DNA of 64,000 nucleotides from Bacteroidetes bacterium 47-18. GTDB lineage: Bacteria; Bacteroidota; Bacteroidia; Chitinophagales; Chitinophagaceae. Shown here one piece after another: positions 36,672 to 45,820 of the stretch. The DNA lies in contig MKSF01000033.1 of NCBI GenBank assembly GCA_001897155.1, forward strand, positions 186,001 through 250,000, in the 5' to 3' direction. The first letter of the stretch is position 1; the number at the start of each line of letters is the position of its first letter. The notes beneath the pieces were generated by a model. It worked only from the letters and a program-made list of their open reading frames with translations, searched no databases and had not been told where the DNA came from. Position numbers and translations under genes: made by a program.

Positions 36672-36745
36672 CCACTTATCATTCCGACGAAAGGAGGAAT
36701 CTAAAAATGAAAGAGGATGGTACCATATCACATTCGGAGTGACAA
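36672..36745 (-). repeat. intergenic repeat fragment, reverse orientation
   Basis: TATCATTCCGACGAAAGGAGGAATCT resembles the complement of the CCTCACATCCGTTCGGAATGA core seen in the repeats near 21.5, 54.3 and 61.1 kb, and a second imperfect CATTCGGAGTGACA follows. It sits between nuoD and the inserted YD-repeat gene. Confidence 0.5.
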
Positions 36746-36806
36746 AAGCGATGGACAGATAGCGATTGAAATAGTTTATGAGTTTGATAGCTGAAAGGTC
36801 TGAGTT

Positions 36807-37661
36807 ATGATAAAGATATTTTACTTATTGCTTTTTATTTGTTGTACATCATGGTATAGTAATCAGAATGTGGAAAAAGATAAAATATTCATACCGAAAA
36901 AGGAGCCTAATGATAATTTTTACAGATTAAAAGGAAAAGTCGCAGCAATAAAAGAGAGAGAATATGAGCCAAAGATCAAAGGCGATTCAGTAACCAGAGG
37001 GGCAAAAAAGAGTTCGGAATCAGTAACTAATTACTATGCGAAGTTTAATGAAAAAGGGGAAATAACGAATATATCCATTTATGACGAGAAAGATGAAGAG
37101 ATGGCACAAGTGCAGTATGAATTTGACTCTTTAGGCAGATATGTAAAACAAAATATATTTAAAAAGCGAATACGGATACCAGACAATGAAACTTATGAAT
37201 ATATTGATGCATCAAAATTAAGGGTACTTTATATACATAAGGAAAGAAGTTATGTAAGTAAAGATTCGAGTTATTATAATGATGATAATCAGATAATAAA
37301 ACAAAGCCGATATAATTATTTTGATCATGGAGGAACTTCATCTTATACAAGAATATACCAGTATAACCAGGACGGTTTATTACTTAATATAGAAGAAACG
37401 AAGAATGGCAATAAAAGCAGGATCACATATAACTATAACGGTCAGCTTTTGACACAGATTAAATCGGATTCGCTTTCTTTTTTAAATATCTATTATGATG
37501 AAAACAATCATCTTTTGAAAGAAGAAAGCTATGAAAAGGGAAAGATTAAGAAAGTGCGGCATTATCAATGCGATAAGGAAGGAAACTGGGTAACTCAAAT
37601 AGTGTATGATAGTTTGAATAAGCCCGTTAAATATCATGAAAGAATAATTAAATATTATTAA
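36807..37661 (+). CDS. AT-rich YD-repeat-like secreted protein inside the nuo operon
   Basis: The 284-residue product has an N-terminal hydrophobic signal (about residues 1-17) and then at least six short repeats of the YD/RHS kind, such as YEFDSLGRYVKQ, YYNDDNQIIKQSRY, YQYNQDGLLLNIEE, YNYNGQLLTQIK, IYYDENNHLLKEES and YQCDKEGNWVTQIVYD. These form beta-rich sugar-binding or structural modules. The gene has no relation to complex I. It is visibly richer in A and T than its neighbours, so it was probably acquired. It is co-oriented, ends 11 bases before nuoE, and follows a 139-base gap with a repeat fragment. Function unknown. Confidence 0.7.
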   Translation: MIKIFYLLLFICCTSWYSNQNVEKDKIFIPKKEPNDNFYRLKGKVAAIKEREYEPKIKGDSVTRGAKKSSESVTNYYAKFNEKGEITNISIYDEKDEEMAQVQYEFDSLGRYVKQNIFKKRIRIPDNETYEYIDASKLRVLYIHKERSYVSKDSSYYNDDNQIIKQSRYNYFDHGGTSSYTRIYQYNQDGLLLNIEETKNGNKSRITYNYNGQLLTQIKSDSLSFLNIYYDENNHLLKEESYEKGKIKKVRHYQCDKEGNWVTQIVYDSLNKPVKYHERIIKYY

Positions 37662-37672
37662 TCAATAACAAT

Positions 37673-38167
37673 ATGTTTCAATTTTCTCCGGAAAGATTTA
37701 ATAAAGTACAGGAAATCATAGCGCGCTATCCCGAAGGGAAGCAGAAAAGCGCACTGATCCCTGTATTGCATATAGCACAGGAAGAGTTTGGCGGCTGGCT
37801 CGATGTTCCGGCAATGGATTATGTGGCTTCCTTATTGGACATCAAGCCTATTGAAGTGTATGAGGTAGCATCATTCTATACGATGTTCAACCTGAAGCCT
37901 GTCGGGAAGTATGTGCTGGAAGTCTGCAGGACAGGCCCCTGTATGCTGTGCGGCAGCGACCAGATCATAGAGCATATCAAGAATAAATTAGGCATTAAAG
38001 AAGGCGAAACCACGGCAGACGGCCTGTTCACGCTGAAGCCGGCAGAATGCCTCGGCGCCTGCGGCTATGCCCCGATGATGCAACTAGGTAAATTTTACAA
38101 AGAGCACCTGACCATTGAAAAAGTAGATGCTTTACTGGATGAGCTGAGAGCAAACGGCGGACGCTAA
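37673..38167 (+). CDS. nuoE: NADH-quinone oxidoreductase subunit E
   Basis: This 164-residue subunit of the NADH-dehydrogenase module binds a [2Fe-2S] cluster. The four cysteines are in CRTGPC (near residues 83 and 88) and CLGAC (near 124 and 128), with the thioredoxin-like fold of the 24-kDa family. It forms the NADH input with NuoF. Two unrelated genes separate it from nuoF. Confidence 0.96.
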   Translation: MFQFSPERFNKVQEIIARYPEGKQKSALIPVLHIAQEEFGGWLDVPAMDYVASLLDIKPIEVYEVASFYTMFNLKPVGKYVLEVCRTGPCMLCGSDQIIEHIKNKLGIKEGETTADGLFTLKPAECLGACGYAPMMQLGKFYKEHLTIEKVDALLDELRANGGR

Positions 38168-38285
38168 GAGAAAGGACAGTACGGATCACAGGAGGGTACA
38201 TAAAAAATTGTGACCGGTCCGTAAACGGGAATATAACATACAAAAACAAGCGAATATATCCGGCAGACCGTTCCGGAGCAGAACA

Positions 38286-38672
38286 ATGAACATGAAATAC
38301 ATAACCTGCATATTACTTTCCGGCTTTACGGTCCTGTCCTGTAACAGCAACCCCGGCAGCGCCGACATCAGAGGCGTATGGGCCATTGATGATTACATCA
38401 TCGAAAAGGAATCGGAAGCAGACAAAGCCATCTTACAGGAAGCCAAGGCTATGCTGAAGGAGAACAATAACAATGTTATGTATTTTTCGGACTCTCTGGC
38501 GGGCTCTATAATGCCTAACGGCGATACGCTCACACAATTCTCCTATAAAGTGGAAGGTGACAAGCTGGTGATCGGCGACGTTAGAAGCAATTTTAAGCTG
38601 AAAGATAAAAATACACTGCATATCTATGATAAAACTGTGGACCTGGTCGTACAGTTTAAAAGAGTGAAATAA
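38286..38672 (+). CDS. small lipocalin-like lipoprotein inside the nuo operon
   Basis: The 128-residue product has a lipoprotein signal (GFTVLSC, Cys near residue 19) followed by a domain, GVWAIDDYIIEKES...FKLKDKNTLHIYDK, that resembles the small lipocalin-like domains common in Bacteroidota. It should be anchored in the envelope. It lies 118 bases after nuoE and two bases before the next gene, so those two are translationally close. A second start two codons downstream is possible. Role unknown; it is not a complex I subunit known to me. Confidence 0.7.
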   Translation: MNMKYITCILLSGFTVLSCNSNPGSADIRGVWAIDDYIIEKESEADKAILQEAKAMLKENNNNVMYFSDSLAGSIMPNGDTLTQFSYKVEGDKLVIGDVRSNFKLKDKNTLHIYDKTVDLVVQFKRVK

Positions 38673-38674
38673 AA

Positions 38675-40933
38675 ATGTTAAAGCCTGTTTACATATTATT
38701 CCTGCTGTTGTATATCCTGCCTGCTGCAACAAGCAATGCGTTTAACGCCCGGTGGGACTGGTCGCATCCATTCAACGGCAAAGGTGACGAAATAGTCAGG
38801 AAAGTCCTTACGGACGACAATGGCAATGTATATACCTGGACCATAGCGGGCAGGGACAGCGTTACTTCCGGCGCCCTGGTCTATCCCCAGCTGGCCTACC
38901 GGAACCGTTACAGGATGATCCTCACCAAATACGATCCGCAGGGTATGGTAATACAGCAGTTGCACCTGCACCTTCCCCTGCCTGATACCGTCAGCTCGGA
39001 TTATTACCTGGATATGGGTGATTTTGTAGTGGACAAAGAGGAAAACATCTATATTTCCGGGCGTACACTATACTCAAAGGTACAATTGAATAATACCCTC
39101 ATTATAGACACCGCTTTGCAGGGTTATAAGCATTTCATCATCAAAGTGGACAAAAACAATGTGCTGCAGTGGAAACAGATCGCCAGGACCAGCAATACGC
39201 TGATGGATGAGCCTTCCCTGCTCGCTTTGGATAATCATAACCACCTGTATGTATTTGCCAATACCATGGCCAGCTACTACAGCTCCAATATCGGGTTTCC
39301 CAATTTTCCCATTACGACCAACAGCATCAGCACCCAGGATGTCTTTTACCTGGCCAAGCTCAACCGGCGTACGGGCGCGGTAGCCTGGTGCAAAAACTCC
39401 TATTACGGCTCACACACCACCCTGAACCAGTTGGTGGTGGACAACGATAATAATATTTACCTGAGCTACCAGGGCAACGGGTTTGACCTGAACGGTGCCT
39501 TCCAGAATATCTATGCCACCTCGGTCAGCTCACGTGTCCTTGTCAAGCTCGACAGCAATGCCTCTTTCATATGGGGTAACTGCTTCTCACCCGGACCGGC
39601 GCTGAGCTCCCTGCAAACTGACAGGGATAATAATATTTATGCCTGCGGCGCTTTTGCCAACGGGTCCGACACCCTTCATATCCTGGGCCGGGATTACCTG
39701 GTCAACAGCCGGAGAGCGGAAAACCTGGATGCCTCTTTCGTAGTAGCGCTCAGCCCGGACGGCACCACACGCTGGAAAGAAGTTTTCAATTATAATCACG
39801 TGACCTATCCTTCGTCTGCGCTCACAACGGATGAAAGCAAAAGCGTGTATTTCACCGTCCAGTTCAACGGCCGTTTATTCGTCCAGTCCGATACGGTGAT
39901 CTCCAACCCGAACTATAAAAACCTGCTGACGGTATTACAACTGGACAGCACAGGCCTTTATAAAGGCTATCAAACGACAGGCTATATCACGCAGGCAGCT
40001 TCCTGGGGAAACAGCCTGGCCAGCGACGGCAGCGGCAATGTATATATCGGCGGAAGGTATGCTACAGACAATAATAACCTGGGCAATACTGCCATTATAC
40101 TGGGAGACAGCACCTATTACTCCCAGGGAGGGCAGGACGGCTATATAGTGAAGCTACACACGGCTCCCCTCATTGACATCCTGCAGGTCTCTTCACTGGA
40201 TATCTGTAACGGGGACAGCATCAGGGTGGTCTTCCGATACCAGGATACCATGTTTTCACCAACAACGGTCTTTGCATTGCACATGTCTGATGCCAACGGG
40301 GTATTTATCAACCCGCATATACTGGGCACAAGACCCTATAAAGCAGGAGGCCTGGATACTTTTTATATAAAACCGGAAAGAACACTGTCTGCTCCTGCAC
40401 AATTCAGGTTAAAGGTCACGGCGGCACATCATAGATCCCTGCCTTATAAAGAGCCGCTGCAAATCAGCCCGCTGCCAGCCAAGCCATCCATTACTGCGGA
40501 CGGTAACCGGCTCAGTTGCAGCATCAGCAATGTAAGCTACCAGTGGCTGCTGAACAGCACCCCCATTCCCGGGGCTACTCAACAGTGGTATGATGCGGTC
40601 ACAGCGGGTATATACAGGGTAATTGTCACCAATACCGGCGGCTGCAGCAACAGCTCTAACAACCTGGATTTCACTCCTTCGTCTATAGCCGATCCCCTGT
40701 CCCACCGGTTGCATATAAGCCCTAACCCAGTATCGGACAGGCTCTACCTGCACGGCAATGAGAACTTTTCAAAATCAACTATAAGCATATATAATATTTC
40801 CGGTCAGCGATTACCGGGTATTCCTGTAAACACGGACCAAAGCCTGGATGTCAGCACGCTGCAACCCGGTGTATATTTCATAGAAATTGAAAATAAGGGA
40901 CTTAAACTCAGGGGTAAATTTATCAAGTCTTAA
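38675..40933 (+). CDS. secreted propeller protein with T9SS type A sorting domain, inside the nuo operon
   Basis: The 752-residue product has a signal peptide (about residues 1-22). Repeating units in residues 30-510 resemble SBBP-type beta-propeller blades: LTDDNGNVYTWT, DKEENIYISGR, LDNHNHLYVFAN, VDNDNNIYLSYQ, TDRDNNIYACGA and SDGSGNVYIGGR. Ig-like units follow (SYQWLLNSTPIPGATQQWYD, about 620-640). The last roughly 75 residues form a type A sorting domain (LHISPNPVSDRLYL and TLQPGVYFIEIEN), which sends it through type IX secretion. It begins two bases after the lipoprotein stop and ends 20 bases before nuoF, and all frames are intact, so a nuo transcript could pass through it. Confidence 0.85.
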   Translation: MLKPVYILFLLLYILPAATSNAFNARWDWSHPFNGKGDEIVRKVLTDDNGNVYTWTIAGRDSVTSGALVYPQLAYRNRYRMILTKYDPQGMVIQQLHLHLPLPDTVSSDYYLDMGDFVVDKEENIYISGRTLYSKVQLNNTLIIDTALQGYKHFIIKVDKNNVLQWKQIARTSNTLMDEPSLLALDNHNHLYVFANTMASYYSSNIGFPNFPITTNSISTQDVFYLAKLNRRTGAVAWCKNSYYGSHTTLNQLVVDNDNNIYLSYQGNGFDLNGAFQNIYATSVSSRVLVKLDSNASFIWGNCFSPGPALSSLQTDRDNNIYACGAFANGSDTLHILGRDYLVNSRRAENLDASFVVALSPDGTTRWKEVFNYNHVTYPSSALTTDESKSVYFTVQFNGRLFVQSDTVISNPNYKNLLTVLQLDSTGLYKGYQTTGYITQAASWGNSLASDGSGNVYIGGRYATDNNNLGNTAIILGDSTYYSQGGQDGYIVKLHTAPLIDILQVSSLDICNGDSIRVVFRYQDTMFSPTTVFALHMSDANGVFINPHILGTRPYKAGGLDTFYIKPERTLSAPAQFRLKVTAAHHRSLPYKEPLQISPLPAKPSITADGNRLSCSISNVSYQWLLNSTPIPGATQQWYDAVTAGIYRVIVTNTGGCSNSSNNLDFTPSSIADPLSHRLHISPNPVSDRLYLHGNENFSKSTISIYNISGQRLPGIPVNTDQSLDVSTLQPGVYFIEIENKGLKLRGKFIKS

Positions 40934-40953
40934 ACTTGTCGAAAATAATAAAG

Positions 40954-42300
40954 ATGAAACTATTATTAGATAAAGCGCATATAGAAGGCATCAGGTACTA
41001 CGATACCTGGATCAGGAACGGAGGCTATCAGAGTGTGGAAAAAGCATTGAAGATGACACCCGATGAGATCGTGGAAGAGGTTAAGAAGAGCGGGCTGAGA
41101 GGCAGGGGCGGCGCAGGCTTTCCTACAGGTATGAAATGGAGCTTCCTTGCCAAGCCGGAAGGCGTTCCCCGTCACCTGGTCTGCAATGCGGACGAATCGG
41201 AGCCGGGCACTTTCAAGGACAGGTACCTGATGGAATTTCTGCCGCATTTATTTATCGAAGGTATGATCATTTCCAGCTATGCCCTGGGCTCCAATCTTTC
41301 CTACATCTATATAAGGGGAGAATATGCCTGGATCCCGGACATCCTGGAGCAGGCCATAGCAGAAGCCAAAGCCAACGGCTGGCTGGGTAAGAATATCAAA
41401 GGTACAGGCTACGACCTGGAGATCTATGTGCAGAGAGGCGGCGGCGCATATATATGCGGGGAAGAAACCGCGCTGATAGAATCGCTGGAAGGCAAAAGAG
41501 GCAACCCGAGGATCAAGCCCCCTTTCCCTGCTATACAGGGACTGTGGATGCGTCCTACAGTGGTGAACAATGTAGAGACCATTGCGACCGTTTCACCCAT
41601 AATTATGATGGGTGGTGAAGCATACGGGCAAATGGGCGTAGGCAGGAGCACCGGCACCAAGCTGATCTCGGCCTGCGGTAATATCAACAAGCCCGGCGTA
41701 TATGAAATAGGATTTGACCTGTCTGTTGAAGAATTTATCTATTCAGACGAATATTGCGGGGGCATACCCAATGGCAAACGGCTTAAAGCCTGCATTCCCG
41801 GCGGTTCGTCAGTACCTATCGTACCGGCCAGCCTGCTGCTGAAGACCGCCAAGGGAGAGACCCGCCTGATGAACTATGAAAGCCTGGCGGACGGTGGCTT
41901 TGAGACCGGCACCATGCTCGGCTCCGGCGGATTTATAGTGCTGGATGAGGATCAATGCGTGGTACGCCACACGATGTCCCTGGCCCGGTTCTATAACCAC
42001 GAATCCTGCGGGCAATGCAGCCCCTGCCGCGAAGGGACCGGATGGATGTATAAGATATTAAAGAGAATAGAGTACGGCCAGGGCGAGATGAAAGATATAG
42101 ATCTGCTGTGGGATATACAAAGACGCATAGAAGGCAATACGATCTGTCCGCTGGGAGATGCCGCGGCATGGCCGGTGGCAGCCGCTATCCGTCATTTCAG
42201 GGATGAATTCGAGTGGCATATTACCCACCCGGAAGAAGCTCAGACCAGGAATTACGGGCTGGCCCATTATGCCGATCCCGTACATGTGCCTACTGTATAA
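40954..42300 (+). CDS. nuoF: NADH-quinone oxidoreductase subunit F
   Basis: The 448-residue 51-kDa-type subunit binds NADH, FMN and a [4Fe-4S] cluster. GLRGRGGAGFPTGMKW (near residues 47-62) and RGGGAYICGEETALIESLEG (near 161-180) form the FMN/NADH site. The cluster cysteines are in ESCGQCSPCREGT (near 351-357) and TICPLGDAA. I prefer the ATG at 40954 (MKLLLDKAHI) to a TTG six codons upstream. nuoG follows after 95 bases. Confidence 0.97.
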   Translation: MKLLLDKAHIEGIRYYDTWIRNGGYQSVEKALKMTPDEIVEEVKKSGLRGRGGAGFPTGMKWSFLAKPEGVPRHLVCNADESEPGTFKDRYLMEFLPHLFIEGMIISSYALGSNLSYIYIRGEYAWIPDILEQAIAEAKANGWLGKNIKGTGYDLEIYVQRGGGAYICGEETALIESLEGKRGNPRIKPPFPAIQGLWMRPTVVNNVETIATVSPIIMMGGEAYGQMGVGRSTGTKLISACGNINKPGVYEIGFDLSVEEFIYSDEYCGGIPNGKRLKACIPGGSSVPIVPASLLLKTAKGETRLMNYESLADGGFETGTMLGSGGFIVLDEDQCVVRHTMSLARFYNHESCGQCSPCREGTGWMYKILKRIEYGQGEMKDIDLLWDIQRRIEGNTICPLGDAAAWPVAAAIRHFRDEFEWHITHPEEAQTRNYGLAHYADPVHVPTV

Positions 42301-42350
42301 GTAACACATTTATTATTTAATAAACTTTTAAGTTTTGTAAAGAGATACCT

Positions 42351-42358
42351 TACTTTTG
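42351..42358 (+). promoter_or_regulatory. possible internal nuo promoter before nuoG
   Basis: TACTTTTG (42351-42358) lies in the 95-base gap after nuoF. A TTTG at 42334-42337 is only 13 bases upstream, shorter than usual, so the call is weak. Confidence 0.3.
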
Positions 42359-42395
42359 TCGTAAGTTATCCGTTGAAATAGTTAATCAGATAACA

Positions 42396-43508
42396 ATGGC
42401 TGATAATTTTAAAGTTACCATAGACAATATTACTATAGAAGTTCCTGCCGGGACCACGATCCTGCAGGCAGCGCGCCAGATAGGCGGGGAAGTAGCCCCT
42501 CCTACCATGTGCTACTATAGTAAACTGGAAGGCAGCGGCGGTAAATGCAGGACCTGTCTGGTGGAAGTATCCAAAGGCTCTGAAAAGGACCCGCGCCCGA
42601 TGCCCAAGCTGGTGGCCAGCTGCCGTACGACAGTAATGGATGGTATGGAAGTGAGATCATGCACCTCGGAACGCGTCAGGGACGCCCGTGCCGGCGTTAC
42701 GGAATTCTTACTCCTGAATCACCCCCTGGACTGCCCGGTATGCGACCAGGCCGGGGAATGCCATTTGCAGGACCTGAGCTATGAGCATGGCCGGGAAGGC
42801 ACCCGCACCGAATTTACACGCAGAACATTTGAACCCGAAGATATCGGCCCTTATATCCAGTTGCATATGAACCGCTGCATACTGTGCTACCGCTGCGTAT
42901 ATACTGCAGAGCAGCTCACACAGCAGCGCGAGCATGGCGTCCTGGACAGGGGAGACCACGCAAGGATATCTACCTGCATCAGCAAGGCATTAACGAATGA
43001 CTTTATAGGCAATGTGATCGATGTATGCCCGGTGGGCGCCCTGACCGACAAGACTTTCCGCTTCAAAAACCGGGTATGGTTCACCAAGCCTGTGGACGCG
43101 CACCGTAGCTGCTCCAATCCCCAATGCTGCGGAGAAGTAAGGCTCTGGATGCGGGGAGAGGAAGTGTACCGCGTTACGGCACGTAAGGATGAATGGGGTG
43201 AGGTAGCCACTGCTTCCAACGGCGAAACGGGATGGATCTGTAATGAGTGCAGGTTTGAGAAGAAACAGGTAAGCGACTGGGTCATAGAAGGCCCGACAGT
43301 GGTGAACCGTCACAGCGTCATATCACAGGGCCAGTATGCCGGCAATGTCGGCACTAGGCCGGGGCAGCCTACCTTAATTGAGGCGATCATGGGCCGTAAG
43401 CCTAAATATTTACTGGATATTCACGAGGTAAGCGGGGTCAATCCCCAGGATAAGGAATTCAGCAGGATACCCGGGCCGGCGCATTCTGATGATTTTGACA
43501 AAAAGTGA
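42396..43508 (+). CDS. nuoG: NADH-quinone oxidoreductase subunit G, short form
   Basis: The 370-residue product holds the iron-sulfur domain of NuoG but lacks the roughly 500-residue molybdopterin-like C-terminal half of the E. coli protein. Cluster motifs in order: [2Fe-2S] GKCRTCLV and ASCRT; the His-Cys [4Fe-4S] HPLDCPVCDQAGEC (near residues 108-121); and the ferredoxin-like MNRCILCYRCV ... CPVGALTD. A last Cys group (CSNPQCC) lies near 250. Short NuoG proteins occur in other Bacteroidota and all visible ligands are intact, so this is a natural short form and not a truncated gene. Confidence 0.93.
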   Translation: MADNFKVTIDNITIEVPAGTTILQAARQIGGEVAPPTMCYYSKLEGSGGKCRTCLVEVSKGSEKDPRPMPKLVASCRTTVMDGMEVRSCTSERVRDARAGVTEFLLLNHPLDCPVCDQAGECHLQDLSYEHGREGTRTEFTRRTFEPEDIGPYIQLHMNRCILCYRCVYTAEQLTQQREHGVLDRGDHARISTCISKALTNDFIGNVIDVCPVGALTDKTFRFKNRVWFTKPVDAHRSCSNPQCCGEVRLWMRGEEVYRVTARKDEWGEVATASNGETGWICNECRFEKKQVSDWVIEGPTVVNRHSVISQGQYAGNVGTRPGQPTLIEAIMGRKPKYLLDIHEVSGVNPQDKEFSRIPGPAHSDDFDKK

Positions 43509-43561
43509 CGCTCCTGAGGCAACAGCATCATACCATAAATAAAAGAAGAAGATTATAAACA

Positions 43562-44638
43562 ATGCATTTATTAAATATAGATACTTTTTTTATCATTGAA
43601 AAAGTCGTACTTGTACTGGTATTAGTACTTGTTGCATTCGGGGTAGCCGCCTATGCCACGTGGGCGGAACGTAAGGTCGCCGCGATCATGCAGGACCGTA
43701 TCGGTCCGCTGAGGGCAGGCCCGTTCGGTTTGCTGCAGCCGCTGGCGGACGGCGGCAAGCTTTTCTTCAAGGAAGAGATCAATCCTGACCGCTCCACCAA
43801 ATGGATATTTATGCTGGCTCCCGCGGCCTTTATGGTTGTGGCGCTGATGGCCTGTGTGATCACGCCCTGGGGACCAAGCTTCACGATGAACATCGGCGGT
43901 ACGATCCGTACCATTGACCTGCATGTCGCGGATGTCAATGTCGGTGTGCTGCTGGTCTTTGCCATTGTCAGCGTCGGCTTGTACGGCATTATGCTGGGCG
44001 GATGGGCTTCCAATAACAAATTCTCCCTGCTGGCGGCTATCCGGGCGGCCTCCCAGGCCATCTCCTACGAGCTGGCATTAGGACTGAGCCTGATAGCCCT
44101 GGTAATGATGTCCGGCACGTTGAGCCTGAAAGAGATCGTGGAAGCGCAGAAAGGTTTCTGGGATGGCAGTTACTTTACCTGGAATGTCTTTAAGCAGCCG
44201 CTCGGCTTCGTGATCTTCTTTGTATGCGCGCTGGCGGAGCTGAACCGCGCACCCTTTGATATGCCGGAATCTGAAAGTGAGCTGAACACCGGCTACCTGC
44301 TGGAATACTCTTCCATGAAGCAGGGGATGTTCATGTTCGCTGAATATATCAACCTGTTCTTTACGTCCGTGCTGCTGTCCACCCTGTATTTCGGCGGGTA
44401 TAACTTCCCGTTCATGGATGTGGTAGCGGCCGCTGTACCCGGATGGGTATTTTCACTGATCTGCTTTGGCGCCTTAATGACCAAAGCCGTAGGATTCATA
44501 TTATTTATCATGGCGCTCAGGTGGACCCTGCCGAGATTCCGTTTTGACCAGGTGCTGAAGCTGGGCTGGACCGGGCTGATACCGCTGGCCCTGGTAAACC
44601 TGCTCATTACCGGAGCCATTATCGTATTTTTAAATTAA
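43562..44638 (+). CDS. nuoH: NADH-quinone oxidoreductase subunit H
   Basis: The 358-residue membrane subunit has eight or nine helices and forms the entrance of the quinone chamber. Family segments are YATWAERKVAAIMQDRIGP (near residues 29-48), ISYELALGLSLIAL, and CALAELNRAPFDMPESESELNTGY (near 220-243), which contain the charged residues of the E-channel. nuoI follows after 47 bases. Confidence 0.97.
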   Translation: MHLLNIDTFFIIEKVVLVLVLVLVAFGVAAYATWAERKVAAIMQDRIGPLRAGPFGLLQPLADGGKLFFKEEINPDRSTKWIFMLAPAAFMVVALMACVITPWGPSFTMNIGGTIRTIDLHVADVNVGVLLVFAIVSVGLYGIMLGGWASNNKFSLLAAIRAASQAISYELALGLSLIALVMMSGTLSLKEIVEAQKGFWDGSYFTWNVFKQPLGFVIFFVCALAELNRAPFDMPESESELNTGYLLEYSSMKQGMFMFAEYINLFFTSVLLSTLYFGGYNFPFMDVVAAAVPGWVFSLICFGALMTKAVGFILFIMALRWTLPRFRFDQVLKLGWTGLIPLALVNLLITGAIIVFLN

Positions 44639-44685
44639 CAACAGGCATCAGTCCCCGGACTGTGACTCATAAAAGACTTATAATT

Positions 44686-45222
44686 ATGCAATTGACCAAC
44701 CGTTCTGTAGCTGTAGACAGAAGCCCGATGACGCTCAGGGAGAGAATATACCTCCCCGCGGTGCTGGGTGGTTTGAAAATTACATTGGGACACGCTGTAA
44801 AGACTATTTTCAAAGGTGCCCCTACCACCAATTACCCGAAAGAAAAAAGGCCTTTCAGCCCCGTCTTCAGGGGACTGCACATCCTGAACAGGGATGAGGA
44901 AGGCAGGGAACGCTGCACGGCCTGTGGGCTATGCGCCCTGGCCTGCCCGGCAGAAGCCATTACCATGGAAGCGGCCGAAAGGAAGAAAGGCGAAGAGCAC
45001 CTGTACAGGGAGGAGAAATATGCCGCCAGGTACGAGATCAATATGCTGCGCTGCATTTTCTGCGGCTATTGTGAAGAAGCCTGCCCCAAGGATGCCATCT
45101 ATTTAACGGAAACAGTGATGCCGGCCTCTTACAAAAGGGACTTTTTTATCTATAAGAAAGAGGACCTCCTGATCACCCGGGAGCAGATTGACGAAAGAAA
45201 AGCCAAACAACAACACCGGTAA
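44686..45222 (+). CDS. nuoI: NADH-quinone oxidoreductase subunit I
   Basis: The 178-residue subunit carries two [4Fe-4S] clusters (N6a and N6b) with the motifs CTACGLCALACP (near residues 76-87) and CIFCGYCEEACP (near 122-133). It links the NADH module to cluster N2. I chose the ATG at 44686 (MQLTNRSVAV), eight codons after an alternative GTG. A short hairpin overlaps its stop codon. Confidence 0.95.
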   Translation: MQLTNRSVAVDRSPMTLRERIYLPAVLGGLKITLGHAVKTIFKGAPTTNYPKEKRPFSPVFRGLHILNRDEEGRERCTACGLCALACPAEAITMEAAERKKGEEHLYREEKYAARYEINMLRCIFCGYCEEACPKDAIYLTETVMPASYKRDFFIYKKEDLLITREQIDERKAKQQHR

Positions 45223-45249
45223 TTATCATCACCGGTGCTTTTATCTTTT
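45214..45249 (+). terminator. possible intra-operon hairpin between nuoI and nuoJ
   Basis: CACCGGT (45214-45220) pairs with ACCGGTG (45231-45237) around a 10-base loop that holds the rest of the nuoI stop, followed by CTTTTATCTTTT. It resembles a weak terminator or attenuator and would lie inside the nuo operon. Confidence 0.4.
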
Positions 45250-45266
45250 AAATAATTTAATCAATA

Positions 45267-45800
45267 ATGTCTGTCAACGAAATATTATTCTGGATACTCT
45301 CGGTTCTTGCCCTCTCCTGTGCCCTGGGGGTCATATTCAGCAGGAATCCGGTAAATAGCGTATTATTCCTGATCGCCACCTTTTTCACTATCAGCGGTCA
45401 TTATATATTGATGAATGCCCAGTTCCTGGCCATTGTCAACATCATCGTGTATGCGGGCGCCATTATGGTGCTTTTCCTCTTCGTGATCATGCTGATGAAC
45501 CTCAACTCCGATACGGAGCCGCAGAAAAGCAGGCTGATACAATTTGCTGCCGTCTTAAGCGGGGGCGCCCTGTTCCTGGTATTCATAGCCGCCCTGAAAA
45601 CGGCCTCCGTCAATTATACCGGCGTAGTGGAAGCAGGTGGCGATATAGGCCTGGTGCAGCACCTGGGCAAAGTGCTTTTCAATGAATATGTGCTGCCGTT
45701 CGAGATCAGCAGCGTGCTCTTCCTGAGCGCTATGGTAGGCGCCATGGTGCTGGGCAGAAGAGAAGATAAGCAGGTAATAGACACTCACAGCAATTCCTAA
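45267..45800 (+). CDS. nuoJ: NADH-quinone oxidoreductase subunit J
   Basis: The 177-residue membrane subunit has five helices, and [16 protein letters not shown] (near residues 64-79) is the characteristic broken third helix. It lies 44 bases after nuoI, and nuoK follows after 20 bases. Confidence 0.95.
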   Translation: MSVNEILFWILSVLALSCALGVIFSRNPVNSVLFLIATFFTISGHYILMNAQFLAIVNIIVYAGAIMVLFLFVIMLMNLNSDTEPQKSRLIQFAAVLSGGALFLVFIAALKTASVNYTGVVEAGGDIGLVQHLGKVLFNEYVLPFEISSVLFLSAMVGAMVLGRREDKQVIDTHSNS

Positions 45801-45820
45801 AACGATTTAAACACTCACAT

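Noticed and set aside
42396-43508. NuoG is less than half the E. coli length, so might be a truncated pseudogene
   Set aside because: All cluster-binding motifs are present, the frame ends naturally, and short NuoG proteins without the molybdopterin-like half occur in other Bacteroidota.
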